Shown here piece by piece: positions 33,353-42,333 of a DNA stretch of 64,000 nucleotides. Each line of letters begins with the position of its first letter. Positions within the stretch are counted from its first letter, which is position 1. The position numbers and the translations under genes are program-made. The notes under the pieces were generated by a model. That model did not search any database. It had not been told where the DNA came from and was given only the letters and a program-made list of their open reading frames with translations. The stretch is from positions 1-64,000 of the forward strand of contig NZ_BBNB01000002.1 in assembly GCF_000759835.1 (NCBI RefSeq). Direction: 5' to 3'. This stretch comes from Citrobacter sedlakii NBRC 105722. Its GTDB lineage: Bacteria; Pseudomonadota; Gammaproteobacteria; Enterobacterales; Enterobacteriaceae.

Positions 33353-35281
33353 TTATTCTTTAAACGGGTTGCGGGAGGTGGACGGCGTGGCGCGGGTTTT
33401 CACTGGCGCGGCGTCGGGAGTCGGAAACGCGGGTAAAACGGCGTTGTCGCCCGGCTCCAGAATACCCAGTTTTTTCTCTTCCATACGCTGCAGCTGACGG
33501 GCGCGAACCTGGTCGTATTTCTCTTTCGACGCCGCGCTGTAGTTGTCGTCGTCGCGCAACACGGTGGTATGGATAAACACCATCAGGTTACGCTTAGAGG
33601 TATCCTGGGAGGTATAGCGGAACAGTTGTCCAACCAGCGGAATGTCGCCCAGCAGCGGCACCTTCGAAACGTTCTGCTTGGTGACGTTCTCAATAAGGCC
33701 GCCCAGTACCACTGTTTGTCCGCTGTGCACCATCACTTCGTTATTGATAGTGCGGGTATTAAACGTTGGGCCTAACGAAGAATCCTCGGTAGAGCTGGCA
33801 TCCACACTGGAGACTTCTTGCTCAATCTTCATGTGAATCATGTCGCCGTCGTTAATCTGCGGCAGGATCTTGAGTTTGGTACCGACGGTTTTACGCTCAA
33901 CGGTGTTAAACACGTTGTCGCCCGTGGTGGTCTGCGATCCCGACAGCACCGGCACGTCCTGTCCAACGTTAAATGACGCTTCTTTGTTATCCAGCGTCAC
34001 CACGCTTGGCGTGGACAGAATGTCGTTTTTGCCGTTGGTGGACAGCGCGGTCATCAGCGCGCCAAAGTCGCCGTTGAAGAAGCCGGTCGCCATCCCGGTG
34101 AAGCTCACCCCTTTCATACTGCCGTCTTTAATTTGACTGATTGGCAGGCCGGTTGCGCCAAACTGTACCCCGCCGTGTTTCCCTGTCCACTGCACGCCGA
34201 GATCGGTTCCCGCGCCATCCTGCACTTCGGCGATGATCGCTTCCACCAGCACCTGCGGACGGCGGATGTCCAGCTTGTCGATCACTTTTTCCAGCGAGTT
34301 CATTACGTTAGGCTGGGCGGTAATCACCAGCGAGTTGGTGGACTCGTCGGCGGTAATGTTCAGTTCGTTATTGGCGGTGGCCGTTTTACTTTTCGTGGCC
34401 CCCGGCTTGTCCTTCAACTGCTCGCCAATGCCGGTGAGCACAGGCACCACCTTCGCGGCGTTAGCATATTTGAGATAAAAGACGCGGGTATTGCCTTCGT
34501 TACTTTGCTCGCGATCCAACTGGGCGATCAGCGCGCGCGTACGCGTGCGCGCCTCTTCGCTGCCGCTGATCACCAGGCTGTTGGTTTCATCATCAGAGAC
34601 CACTTTGGTAGCCAGCTGCGGCGCGTTCTGCCCTTTTTGTTCTTCGTTGTTGAGGTTATTCAACATGTCCGAAAGTTCTTTGGCGGAAGCATAGTGCAGC
34701 GGAACGATTTCGCGGCGCTGCACGCCGGAACGATCCACGCGCTGCACCAGATCCACCAGCCGGTTCACTACCGAAGCTTTGCCGGTCAGCAGCAGCACGT
34801 TAGAGGGTTCGAAATGCACCACGTTGCCGATCCCGGTGGCGTCATTAAGCTGGCGAAGCAGCGGCGCCAGTTCGCGTACCGGCACGTTTTCCATACGCAC
34901 CACGCGGGTAATTATTTCATCGCCTTTGCCCGGATTTTGGCTGTCGGCAATCGGCGCGCCTGCGGTTCTTGCCACCGCAGACCGCACCACTTTTATCATG
35001 CCGTTATCCATCGGAATAACGGAAAGGCCATACAGGTCCAGGACGCTAAGAAAGAACTGATAGTATTCTTCTTCCGTTAATACGTTATACGTACGGACCG
35101 ATACATTTCCCTGTACGGAAGGATCGACAAGAATCGTTTTATTCAGATTACGACCTACCGTATCGATAAACTCACGGATATCGGTGTTTTTAAAACTGGC
35201 GCTAAAATTCGCAGCAAATAGCGACCCGGAGTATAAAGCCAGGGTTGTCAGCGTCACACACGCCCAGGGAAATTTCTTCAT
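33353..35281 (-). CDS. gspD: GspD, outer-membrane secretin of the T2SS
   Basis: 642 aa. The signal peptide (about 1-23, GSLFAA-N) is followed by N0 (NFSASFKNTDIREFI), the repeated N1-N3 domains and the secretin beta-barrel domain with VPLLGDIPLVGQLFRY. The C-terminal S-domain (about 590-642) is short and rich in Pro, Thr and Arg. GspD forms the 15-mer gate through which folded exoproteins leave. Many secretins need a pilotin (GspS/OutS); no pilotin gene is visible in this window. It lies 13 nt after gspC. Confidence 0.96.
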   Translation of the reverse strand: MKKFPWACVTLTTLALYSGSLFAANFSASFKNTDIREFIDTVGRNLNKTILVDPSVQGNVSVRTYNVLTEEEYYQFFLSVLDLYGLSVIPMDNGMIKVVRSAVARTAGAPIADSQNPGKGDEIITRVVRMENVPVRELAPLLRQLNDATGIGNVVHFEPSNVLLLTGKASVVNRLVDLVQRVDRSGVQRREIVPLHYASAKELSDMLNNLNNEEQKGQNAPQLATKVVSDDETNSLVISGSEEARTRTRALIAQLDREQSNEGNTRVFYLKYANAAKVVPVLTGIGEQLKDKPGATKSKTATANNELNITADESTNSLVITAQPNVMNSLEKVIDKLDIRRPQVLVEAIIAEVQDGAGTDLGVQWTGKHGGVQFGATGLPISQIKDGSMKGVSFTGMATGFFNGDFGALMTALSTNGKNDILSTPSVVTLDNKEASFNVGQDVPVLSGSQTTTGDNVFNTVERKTVGTKLKILPQINDGDMIHMKIEQEVSSVDASSTEDSSLGPTFNTRTINNEVMVHSGQTVVLGGLIENVTKQNVSKVPLLGDIPLVGQLFRYTSQDTSKRNLMVFIHTTVLRDDDNYSAASKEKYDQVRARQLQRMEEKKLGILEPGDNAVLPAFPTPDAAPVKTRATPSTSRNPFKE

Positions 35282-35294
35282 GATCGTTCACTTG

Positions 35295-36068
35295 TTAATT
35301 ATTTAAAACATTAACCTGAATATTTTCCAGGTGCGTATTCCGTTTCACCACTATTGCCGCCTGTTTCATCGTTGACCAGTTGGCGATAATACTTTTGGCC
35401 TGTGCGGCCTGAGTCATATCAACAGAATTAACTCTTACAACCACATCGCCCTTTTTTAGCCCCATGTCGTGAAAAAAGGGCGAGGCGTCGCGGGGATTAA
35501 TTTCGTAGCCTTCCAGCTGACCTTTTTCAATATGCGGTTTCAACACCAACCGATCGTTAAGATGCAGGCTTTCCGCGCCTGCGTCCGCGGTAGGTTTTGC
35601 CACCGGTCCGCTCTCTACGCCGCCTTTAAAGTAGTCCGGCTTTTTTAGCGCCAGTACTTGCGTAGTACCTTCGTAATTAACCACCACATTATCATTGTTA
35701 ATTTCCTCAAGGTACGCATCATTAAAGCCCACCAGCGTTTCACCTTCGCGATAACTTTTTTGTCCTGCCGGTGTTTTGATAACGGCAAAAGAGAGCCATT
35801 TTTCATCGCTACTGACGATGCCCTCAATTTCTGCGGACAACGGGGTTTTTACTGCCACGGGAGAATTCGCTTGCCAGACGGCAGGCTGAAACAGGGCAAA
35901 TTCCTTTTCTGTGTCACGCGTATTCCGCACTTTATTTTTGGCGGCATCTAACTTATTCGTAACTTTTCTATAATCTTTATAGACGACATACCCCTGATGC
36001 CCGCTAAATATTAGCAAGAGAAACATCACGCAGGGTGCAATCAGTCTGGAATAAAGTTGCATCCTCAT
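35295..36068 (-). CDS. gspC: GspC, T2SS coupling protein with PDZ domain
   Basis: 257 aa. It has a short cytoplasmic tail, one helix at about 9-30, a periplasmic homology region (about 75-150, SDEKWLSFAVIKTPAGQKSY) and a C-terminal PDZ domain (about 165-255, GLKKGDVVVRVN). GspC connects the platform to the GspD N0 domain and selects substrates. It is the first gene of the gspC-O operon. Two start ATGs lie 6 nt apart (36068 and 36062), neither with a strong ribosome binding site. The 260-bp gap to divergent gspA must hold both promoters. Confidence 0.93.
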   Translation of the reverse strand: MRMQLYSRLIAPCVMFLLLIFSGHQGYVVYKDYRKVTNKLDAAKNKVRNTRDTEKEFALFQPAVWQANSPVAVKTPLSAEIEGIVSSDEKWLSFAVIKTPAGQKSYREGETLVGFNDAYLEEINNDNVVVNYEGTTQVLALKKPDYFKGGVESGPVAKPTADAGAESLHLNDRLVLKPHIEKGQLEGYEINPRDASPFFHDMGLKKGDVVVRVNSVDMTQAAQAKSIIANWSTMKQAAIVVKRNTHLENIQVNVLNN

Positions 36069-36328
36069 TCTTCAACTGCCTTAAATAACACTGAATTTCG
36101 CAGCATCGGGCTGCGCCAATATGTGATATGAATACTACTGAGAAGATTGAACAGCGACCATCTGCAATATCAGCAACTTTACAGGAAAAAATCGTTGACG
36201 CTTTTTTAGGTTGATGCTAACCCGAAAAAAATGAGGTTCATTTTCTCCTGTACAGAGTTTGCTCAGCCATCGCCCTTCCTTTATTTTTTCGCCAACGTTT
36301 TTGAAAGCCAAGTGCGCCGTGAGTCATC

Positions 36329-37906
36329 ATGTATCTGAACCATTTTAAATTTACCAGCCAGCCGTATGGCAGCGTGACCCGACGTCCGGGGATGTTTTTA
36401 ATTCCGTATCTCCAGGATATTTTTGGTCTGTTGCTGGCGAAAATAAAGACTCCGGGCATGATGGGCCTGTTTTCCGCCGAGCCGGAATTGCTCAGTGCGT
36501 TCATTGAAAATTTGCGCGAACAGCACCCGTGCGCACAAACCCTCAACGCCTTTCCGAAGCTGAGCGGCAATACCCTGCTGTACAAGCTCAATCCGGCCAC
36601 GCAAACGAGCAAGAATAAATTACACGCCGTGGATGCTGTGCTGCGTCTCTGGCAGGAAGAATCGCCTTCGCGACGCCCGAAAGGCAAGCTGCTGATGATC
36701 TCCACGGCGGAAGCGATCAAGGACAACTGCTGGGACGTGCTGGCGATGCTGCTGGTGCGTGCCGAAGAGTCCGGCTTTCCGCTGAACATTCTGCTGACCG
36801 GCAGCCCCGAGCAAGAGTCACGCCTGCTCAACCACTCCGGGCTGCGTTCACGGGTTCATACCTGCCATACGCTGCGCCCGCTAACCTGCGGCGAATTCCA
36901 TGCCTACGTCGAGGCGCAGACCGAAGCGCATCAGGCAGAGACGTCGCCGTTGACGCCCGCCCGTGTGCGACGGATGCACGCGCTGACCAGAGGCCAGGTG
37001 AGCCAGTTGAACAAGCTGGCGCACCTGGCGATGCTCGCGGCCTGGACCGAACGCGCGGCCACCGTTTCACCGCGTCATTTACGTTTAGCCGCAGGCGAAA
37101 TCATTCCCGCCAGGCCGCGCGGTCGCCGGTTCGCCGCCATGGGTCTGCTGGCCTCGGTGGCGTTCGCCTGCTGCGCCGGGTATTTCTCTTCCGCGCTGAC
37201 GGCGCATCTTCCCGTCCCCCTGCCGGTGCCTGTCGCCTGGCATAAAACGCAACCGAAGACAGACGGCCCCCGGGAACCGACGATTGAACGCGACGTGGTG
37301 AATCTGCCGGATGCCATGCATCAGCTGTACACCATGTGGGGATATGACGCCTCGGCAAACGATGCGTTGTGCCAGAACGCCGGACGGGTAAACCTGATGT
37401 GCCGGCAGGGAAATGCGTCGCTGGCGGCGCTGGAGAAAGCGGGATATCCGTGGATCGGCGAGCTCAAAACCGGCGATCACCTGAACTATGCCGTCGTGGC
37501 GCGGGTAGAAAAAGACACTCTCGATCTGCTGGTCAACAACCGTACCTGGCAGGTGAGCAAACGCTGGTTTAATCAGCATGCCACCGGCAATTACACCCTG
37601 CTGCACCGCTTAACGCCGCAGGGGAAAGATGAAATCACCGCCGCCAGCGGCAAAACGGATTTGAACTGGCTGGATCAGGAACTGAGTCAGTTGCTGCACG
37701 AGCCCGTCACCCACGCGCAGGGCTGGACTGCCGATCTCGCCAGACGTACCCGCGAATTTCAGGGGAAAACGGGACTGCACGTTGACGGCATCGTTGGCGA
37801 AGAGACGCTGATGCAGCTGATGCGTGCCGCCAACAGTACGCCAGGCGTCGTGACGCAAACCGCAACGATAAAGCCGCCAGCGAAAACGCAAGGGAAGCCG
37901 CAATAA
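36329..37906 (+). CDS. gspA: GspA-like protein with degenerate ATPase motifs and peptidoglycan-binding domain
   Basis: 525 aa. Layout follows GspA/ExeA: an N-terminal AAA-type domain beginning MYLNHFKF.SQPYG, one membrane helix at about 270-292, a periplasmic C39-peptidase-like domain (about 325-425) and a C-terminal peptidoglycan-binding domain (about 445-500, LARRTREFQGKTGLHVDGIVGEETL). GspA with GspB helps insert the secretin through peptidoglycan. Where ExeA has a P-loop, this protein reads GLFSAEPELLS, and the Walker B region reads LLMISTAEAI, so ATP binding looks lost. The ribosome binding site is weak. Divergent from gspC and overlapping gspB by one base. Confidence 0.85.
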   Translation: MYLNHFKFTSQPYGSVTRRPGMFLIPYLQDIFGLLLAKIKTPGMMGLFSAEPELLSAFIENLREQHPCAQTLNAFPKLSGNTLLYKLNPATQTSKNKLHAVDAVLRLWQEESPSRRPKGKLLMISTAEAIKDNCWDVLAMLLVRAEESGFPLNILLTGSPEQESRLLNHSGLRSRVHTCHTLRPLTCGEFHAYVEAQTEAHQAETSPLTPARVRRMHALTRGQVSQLNKLAHLAMLAAWTERAATVSPRHLRLAAGEIIPARPRGRRFAAMGLLASVAFACCAGYFSSALTAHLPVPLPVPVAWHKTQPKTDGPREPTIERDVVNLPDAMHQLYTMWGYDASANDALCQNAGRVNLMCRQGNASLAALEKAGYPWIGELKTGDHLNYAVVARVEKDTLDLLVNNRTWQVSKRWFNQHATGNYTLLHRLTPQGKDEITAASGKTDLNWLDQELSQLLHEPVTHAQGWTADLARRTREFQGKTGLHVDGIVGEETLMQLMRAANSTPGVVTQTATIKPPAKTQGKPQ

Positions 37907-38478
37907 TGTCCACCATTTGTCTTGCTGCTCAACGCAGCTTTGCGACCGGCGAGGCGGTCTATTTTTCCTACCGCCTGCCCACTATCCGGAAAAAAGTCTT
38001 TCAGACCCTGTTCTGGCTCATGACGCTGTTCGCTTTTGTCGTTGCCGGACTGTATGCGCATATTTACTGGCAGTGCAGACACCCTGCGCCGCCGCCAAAG
38101 CCAGTGAAGGTGGTTAACCCCGACGTACACCCGTCTGATATGCATTATGTGTACGTTTCGAAGCCGTTCCCACCGCCAAAACCTGAACCACTTCCGGCGG
38201 CGCAGGCACGTCCTCCTGTTCAGGACGATACGTTGTGGCAAGCCGATGACGACTGGCGGCAGGCGCCTGAGGGCGAATTATCCGCTGTGGCGCTGCCGGG
38301 CACAGAAAACCAGACGTCGTCCTTGCAGGAACGCTTCCTGCAAGCGCTACAGGAACAAAAAGCGGACTATCAGCAGGGAAAGGTACCGCCTCCCCCTGAG
38401 GATGAGACGCTGAACGACTATGACGCCATGCAGAAAACGCGCAGGATGCCGCAGCCCCCCCAAAATGCCCGGGGCTAA
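37906..38478 (+). CDS. gspB: GspB-like proline-rich bitopic protein
   Basis: 190 aa. It has a cytoplasmic N-terminus, one membrane helix at about 33-53 (TLFWLMTLFAFVVAGLYAHIY), a TonB-like Pro/Lys/Val stretch (PAPPPKPVKVVNP, PPPKPEPLP) and an acidic, low-complexity C-terminus. Position after gspA with a TAATG overlap and topology support GspB. I could not see the C-terminal beta domain (GHxYxxxPxxRxVxING type) that other GspB/OutB proteins use to bind the secretin, so the C-terminus may be divergent or reduced. Confidence 0.7.
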   Translation: MSTICLAAQRSFATGEAVYFSYRLPTIRKKVFQTLFWLMTLFAFVVAGLYAHIYWQCRHPAPPPKPVKVVNPDVHPSDMHYVYVSKPFPPPKPEPLPAAQARPPVQDDTLWQADDDWRQAPEGELSAVALPGTENQTSSLQERFLQALQEQKADYQQGKVPPPPEDETLNDYDAMQKTRRMPQPPQNARG

Positions 38479-38585
38479 CCGCTGCCTGACGACGCCTGAT
38501 GATTGATATGATGAATGATTTACAGTGCAGAAGGACTAAAAAAGCCTCCACTTCCGTTTCATGAAGGGAGACTCCAGGGAGGATA

Positions 38586-39209
38586 TTAGTATTTTTCAGG
38601 CAACGCTTTCATTGTAATTAAGCGTCCCTTTTCTATAACAATATAATTACCTTTTTTCAGATCAGAGAGTATTTTGATGATCGTGCTACGGGCAAAGTTG
38701 GTGTATTCCTGAATATAATCATAAACGTTAATATCATAATCATGGTGGGTGATCAGCGCATTGATTTCAATGAGGAACTCACGGATGACGGAATACGCAT
38801 TGCGGGCGACCAGCATATCATCGCGTTTGCTTAACAGACAAATGTACCAGGATAAGACTTTCGTCAATTCTGGCCATAAATTATTTTCGGTCAAAAGCTG
38901 GAAGAACGCCTCTTTCCTGATGGAGCGAACAACCGTGTTAGAGCGCGCCAGACCATACATGTGGGGAGACTGATAGAACATCGCGGAAAGGCCAAAAATG
39001 CACTGTCCCTGCAACGTAAACATACACAGTTCGTCCGAGACCCGGCGAAATTCAACCTGCCCGCTAATAATAATATGAATATAATCCGGATCATCGGTAG
39101 TAATTTTCTGCCATTTTTTCAGTTTTCTTTCTTCATACCCTTCAGTGGCGGAAATAATGCACCCCATTTCGGTATGGGGGCGTGTTTTTTTACCGTATAT
39201 ACTTAACAT
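38586..39209 (-). CDS. Crp-fold / winged-HTH regulator, YaiV/IprA-like
   Basis: 207 aa. The N-terminal part resembles a cyclic-nucleotide-binding beta-roll (IIISGQVEFRRVSDEL, GQCIFGLSAMF) without a clear phosphate-binding cassette. A long helix follows, then a C-terminal helix-turn-helix (INVYDYIQEYTNFARSTIIKIL). This layout fits the enterobacterial YaiV/IprA group. The start at 39209 follows AAGG with 7 nt spacing. The gene is AT-rich against its neighbours, a sign of transfer. It converges on gspB and may regulate the island, but its target cannot be read from sequence. Confidence 0.65.
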   Translation of the reverse strand: MLSIYGKKTRPHTEMGCIISATEGYEERKLKKWQKITTDDPDYIHIIISGQVEFRRVSDELCMFTLQGQCIFGLSAMFYQSPHMYGLARSNTVVRSIRKEAFFQLLTENNLWPELTKVLSWYICLLSKRDDMLVARNAYSVIREFLIEINALITHHDYDINVYDYIQEYTNFARSTIIKILSDLKKGNYIVIEKGRLITMKALPEKY

Positions 39210-39398
39210 TGTTATACCTTACGCAGAATATTGATAATACGTGTGCTTAACCACCGCAGAAATGCGGCTTATAAACAACTGAATCGTTCCTGGTTCCAAA
39301 AAGGCAAGTAAAAGAAATAAAAAAGAGAAGAAATAATAGATTTATAATATTTTGAAAAGCATCCTGAAGACGAAATCAATCATAAATGAGACCAATAT

Positions 39399-39429
39399 AA
39401 AGTCAATTAATCATAGATTAATTGACTTT
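39399..39429. repeat. perfect 14-bp inverted repeat in AT-rich gap
   Basis: AAAGTCAATTAATC (39399-39412) and GATTAATTGACTTT (39416-39429) pair perfectly around ATA. It lies about 190 bp upstream of the YaiV-like gene and about 60 bp past the amiD stop, in a 281-bp AT-rich stretch without a gene. It could be a weak bidirectional terminator, a regulator operator or a junction mark of the island. Confidence 0.8.
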
Positions 39430-39490
39430 TAACTTAGGATTAATCCCATCAGAAAAACCAGGAGGGGCGGCACTGTCGCGCAGTCTGCGC

Positions 39491-40321
39491 CTATCCCTGC
39501 CCGTATTTCTCTAACAGCGCCTCGGCAATCGCCTGGGTTTGGGCATCCGCGACGCCATTCCATAGCGACGGGCGGAAATGCATCTGAAAGGCCATGATCA
39601 CCCGCCGCTGCTCGCGCCCGGTCATATCAGGCGTGACTTCGTAACCATAGCGCGCCAGTAGGTCCAGCACGCTTGCGGGATCGACAGGCGTATGCGGCGC
39701 ACGTCCGGCAAGATAAAATTCCACTCGCTGCGGGTCCGGCCAGGCGCCTATCCCTTGCTCCGCAAGCTGCTGCCAGGGAAACAGCGGGCCAGGATCGTCC
39801 TTACGCTGCGGCGCGATATCCGCGTGCGCCACCACGTTCTGCGGCTTAATGTCGTAACGGGCGACGATCTCTTTCGCCAGCGGTATCAGCGCCTGTATCT
39901 GCGCCGGTTGAAATGGCGCAAAGTATTTCTCGCCCGCCGACATCCGCCAGCCGCGGTTTTCCAGCTCGATACCGATTGAGGTGTCGTTGATGCGCGTCGC
40001 GCCGCGCCAGAAACTGACGCCTGCATGCCAGGCCAGCTCCTGTTCCGGCACCAGTTGCCAGATACGCGGCTTCCCCCGGTACCGCGGTGGCGCCGACGGG
40101 ATCAGGTAATGCGAGCTGACATTTTTGTCCGTCAGCGTCGCCAGCGAGGTGTCAAAGTCATCCGCTGTGTAGTGGATCACCAGCACCTTGATGCGTGGAT
40201 AAGCCGCCTGCGCCTGATGGCGCGTGTCGAGCTGGTATCCGTCTTTGTCGACAATCCCTTTTTCGCTCGCGCAGCCGGTCAGCAGCAGCGCGGCGGCCGC
40301 CAGCGACAGTAACGCTCTCAT
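39491..40321 (-). CDS. amiD: AmiD, outer-membrane 1,6-anhydro-MurNAc-L-alanine amidase
   Basis: 276 aa zinc amidase lipoprotein. The signal peptide ends in lipobox LLTGC (Cys at about 17), with S and E next, so no Asp+2 inner-membrane retention signal. The amidase_2 domain has zinc His motifs in [11 protein letters not shown] and [16 protein letters not shown], and the C-terminal PG-binding domain spans about 195-270. It trims peptides from peptidoglycan and anhydro-muropeptides. It overlaps ybjQ by 4 nt. Confidence 0.96.
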   Translation of the reverse strand: MRALLSLAAAALLLTGCASEKGIVDKDGYQLDTRHQAQAAYPRIKVLVIHYTADDFDTSLATLTDKNVSSHYLIPSAPPRYRGKPRIWQLVPEQELAWHAGVSFWRGATRINDTSIGIELENRGWRMSAGEKYFAPFQPAQIQALIPLAKEIVARYDIKPQNVVAHADIAPQRKDDPGPLFPWQQLAEQGIGAWPDPQRVEFYLAGRAPHTPVDPASVLDLLARYGYEVTPDMTGREQRRVIMAFQMHFRPSLWNGVADAQTQAIAEALLEKYGQG

Positions 40322-40641
40322 CGGCGCGTTTTTACCGCCGTGCCGCTCACGCTGACCATCAGCATACTGCCGTCTTTGCCCACGGTTTCATAGTCGATAT
40401 CAATACCGACCACCGCATCGGCGCCCAGCGCTTTTGCCTGATCCCCCAGCTCTTCAAAGGCGATTTCCCGCGCTTTTCGCAGCTCTTTTTCATAGGCGCC
40501 GGAACGTCCGCCAACGATATCGCGGATACCGGCAAAAAAATCACGGAAGATGTTTGCGCCTAAAATGGCTTCGCCCGTGACCACACCGCAGTATTCCACG
40601 ATGCTTTGTCCTTCCAGAGTGGGGGTGGTTGAAAACTGCAT
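40318..40641 (-). CDS. ybjQ: YbjQ, UPF0145 family protein
   Basis: 107 aa, full family length, beginning [14 protein letters not shown]. The YbjQ/UPF0145 family is small, soluble and forms a pentameric fold; its function is unknown, though homologues are proposed to bind metals or act in stress. Conserved stretches include [20 protein letters not shown] and [15 protein letters not shown]. It is translated with amiD through an ATGA overlap. Confidence 0.93.
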   Translation of the reverse strand: MQFSTTPTLEGQSIVEYCGVVTGEAILGANIFRDFFAGIRDIVGGRSGAYEKELRKAREIAFEELGDQAKALGADAVVGIDIDYETVGKDGSMLMVSVSGTAVKTRR

Positions 40642-40796
40642 AATTACGCTCCTTTACTCAGCCATTGGCAAAATCATAAGGGATCGGGGCATAAGCGCAC
40701 GATCGCAAAAGCATTATCAGACCGATACACTATTATTGAAAGGTTATAACTGAATAATGTAGAAGACTATTAGCAGAAGCTTATAAGGAAATCACT

Positions 40797-41312
40797 ATGC
40801 GCTATTCGAAACTCTCCCTGCTTATCCCCTGCGCGCTGCTTCTCAGTGCCTGCACCACCGTCACGCCGGCCTACAAAGATAACGGACCGCGTGCAGGCGC
40901 CTGCGTGGAGGGAGGCCCGGACGATGTGGCTCAACAATTCTATGACTATCGCATTCAGCACCGCAGCAATGACCTTACCGCCCTGCGCCCATACCTGAGC
41001 GATAACCTGGCGAAACTGCTGTCTGACGCCAGCCGCGACGGCCAGCATCGTCAGCTTTTGAGCAGCGATCCCTTCTCCAGCCGCGCAACGCCGCCGGACA
41101 GCGCAAACGTCGCCAGCGCGTCGACCATTCCGAACCGGGACGCGCGCAATATTCCGCTGCGCGTGGAGCTGAAACAGGGCGAGCAGCGCTGGCAGGATGA
41201 AGTATTGATGATTCATGAAGGTCAGTGCTGGGTGATTGACGATGTGCGCTACCTCGGCGGCAGCGTCCATGCGCCAGCCGGAACCCTGCGCCAGTCGGTT
41301 GAGAACCGTTAA
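40797..41312 (+). CDS. ybjP: YbjP, putative lipoprotein (DUF3828-like)
   Basis: 171 aa. The signal peptide ends in lipobox LLLSAC (Cys at about 19), followed by Thr, so outer-membrane sorting is expected. The remainder is a small NTF2-like globular domain. No function is established. The start at 40797 follows AAGGA with 8 nt spacing. It is divergent from ybjQ and followed by a REP element. Confidence 0.93.
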   Translation: MRYSKLSLLIPCALLLSACTTVTPAYKDNGPRAGACVEGGPDDVAQQFYDYRIQHRSNDLTALRPYLSDNLAKLLSDASRDGQHRQLLSSDPFSSRATPPDSANVASASTIPNRDARNIPLRVELKQGEQRWQDEVLMIHEGQCWVIDDVRYLGGSVHAPAGTLRQSVENR

Positions 41313-41325
41313 TTTTTGACGTTAC

Positions 41326-41362
41326 AGGCCGGATGGCTGCGCATTGTTTTATCCGGCCTACA
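41326..41362 (+). repeat. REP element between ybjP and artP
   Basis: AGGCCGGATGGCTGCGC followed by TTTTATCCGGCCTACA is a typical enterobacterial REP palindrome. It lies just past the ybjP stop, where REPs commonly stabilise mRNA 3' ends or bind IHF or gyrase. Confidence 0.8.
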
Positions 41363-41493
41363 CGCAGTCCCACATCATTTTTTTCCTTTCTCGCGTAAAT
41401 TGTCTGGCATTCTTCACAGAATGCCGACAATCATGCTTGCGCCATCTTGCCGCCGCTATTTTGTGCTATGTTTAAGGGGAAATGCGCGCTATA

Positions 41494-41532
41494 TTTAACT
41501 TTTAAAGCATAAATATTGCATAACTATTCTGC
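41494..41532 (+). promoter_or_regulatory. candidate tandem ARG boxes upstream of artP
   Basis: The core TGCAT-AACT-ATTCT (41517-41530) resembles TGAATWWWWATTCA. A weaker core TAACT-TTTA-AAGCA (41496-41509) lies exactly 21 bp upstream, the spacing used by ArgR hexamers. TATATT at 41490-41495 may be a -10 element. ArgR control of art genes is known in E. coli. Confidence 0.5.
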
Positions 41533-41587
41533 CAAAGGTACTATCTGCGGCTTCAATAGCTATCAGACGGCCAGTATACGAGTATCA

Positions 41588-42316
41588 ATGAGTATTCAAT
41601 TAAACGGCATTAACTGCTTCTACGGCGCGCATCAGGCGCTGTTCGATATCACGCTGGATTGCCCGCAGGGCGAAACGCTGGTGTTGCTTGGCCCAAGCGG
41701 GGCGGGTAAAAGCTCGCTGCTGCGCGTACTCAACCTTCTGGAGATGCCGCGGTCCGGTACGCTGGACATTGCGGGCAACCATTTCGACTTCCGCAAGACG
41801 CCGTCAGACAAAGCCATTCGCGATCTGCGCCAGAATGTCGGCATGGTCTTTCAGCAGTACAATCTGTGGCCGCATCTGACCGTACAGCAGAACCTTATCG
41901 AAGCGCCCTGCCGCGTACTCGGGCTGACGAAAGATCAGGCCTTAGCCCGTGCGGAGAAGCTGCTGGAACGCCTGCGTCTGAAGCCCTACAGCGATCGTTA
42001 TCCCTTGCACCTTTCTGGCGGCCAGCAGCAGCGCGTCGCCATCGCCCGCGCGCTGATGATGGAACCGCAGGTGTTGTTGTTTGATGAACCCACAGCCGCG
42101 CTGGATCCGGAAATCACCGCGCAAATCGTCAGTATCATTCGTGAACTGGCGGAAACGAACATTACTCAGGTGATCGTGACGCACGAAGTGGAAGTGGCGC
42201 GGAAAACCGCCAGCCGCGTGGTGTATATGGAAAACGGTCACATCGTCGAGCTGGGTGATGCGGGGTGCTTCGCCAACCCGCAGACCGATGCGTTTAAAAA
42301 CTATCTCTCTCACTAA
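41588..42316 (+). CDS. artP: ArtP, arginine ABC transporter ATPase
   Basis: 242 aa, full length, with Walker [10 protein letters not shown], signature LSGGQQQR, Walker [13 protein letters not shown] and switch His in VTHEVEVA. It energises ArtQM-mediated import of L-arginine. A 24-residue upstream extension overlaps the ARG boxes; the start at 41588 gives [13 protein letters not shown]. The ribosome binding site is weak. First gene of artPIQM, with artI 17 nt downstream. Confidence 0.96.
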   Translation: MSIQLNGINCFYGAHQALFDITLDCPQGETLVLLGPSGAGKSSLLRVLNLLEMPRSGTLDIAGNHFDFRKTPSDKAIRDLRQNVGMVFQQYNLWPHLTVQQNLIEAPCRVLGLTKDQALARAEKLLERLRLKPYSDRYPLHLSGGQQQRVAIARALMMEPQVLLFDEPTAALDPEITAQIVSIIRELAETNITQVIVTHEVEVARKTASRVVYMENGHIVELGDAGCFANPQTDAFKNYLSH

Positions 42317-42333
42317 GATTCGGGACAACGACA

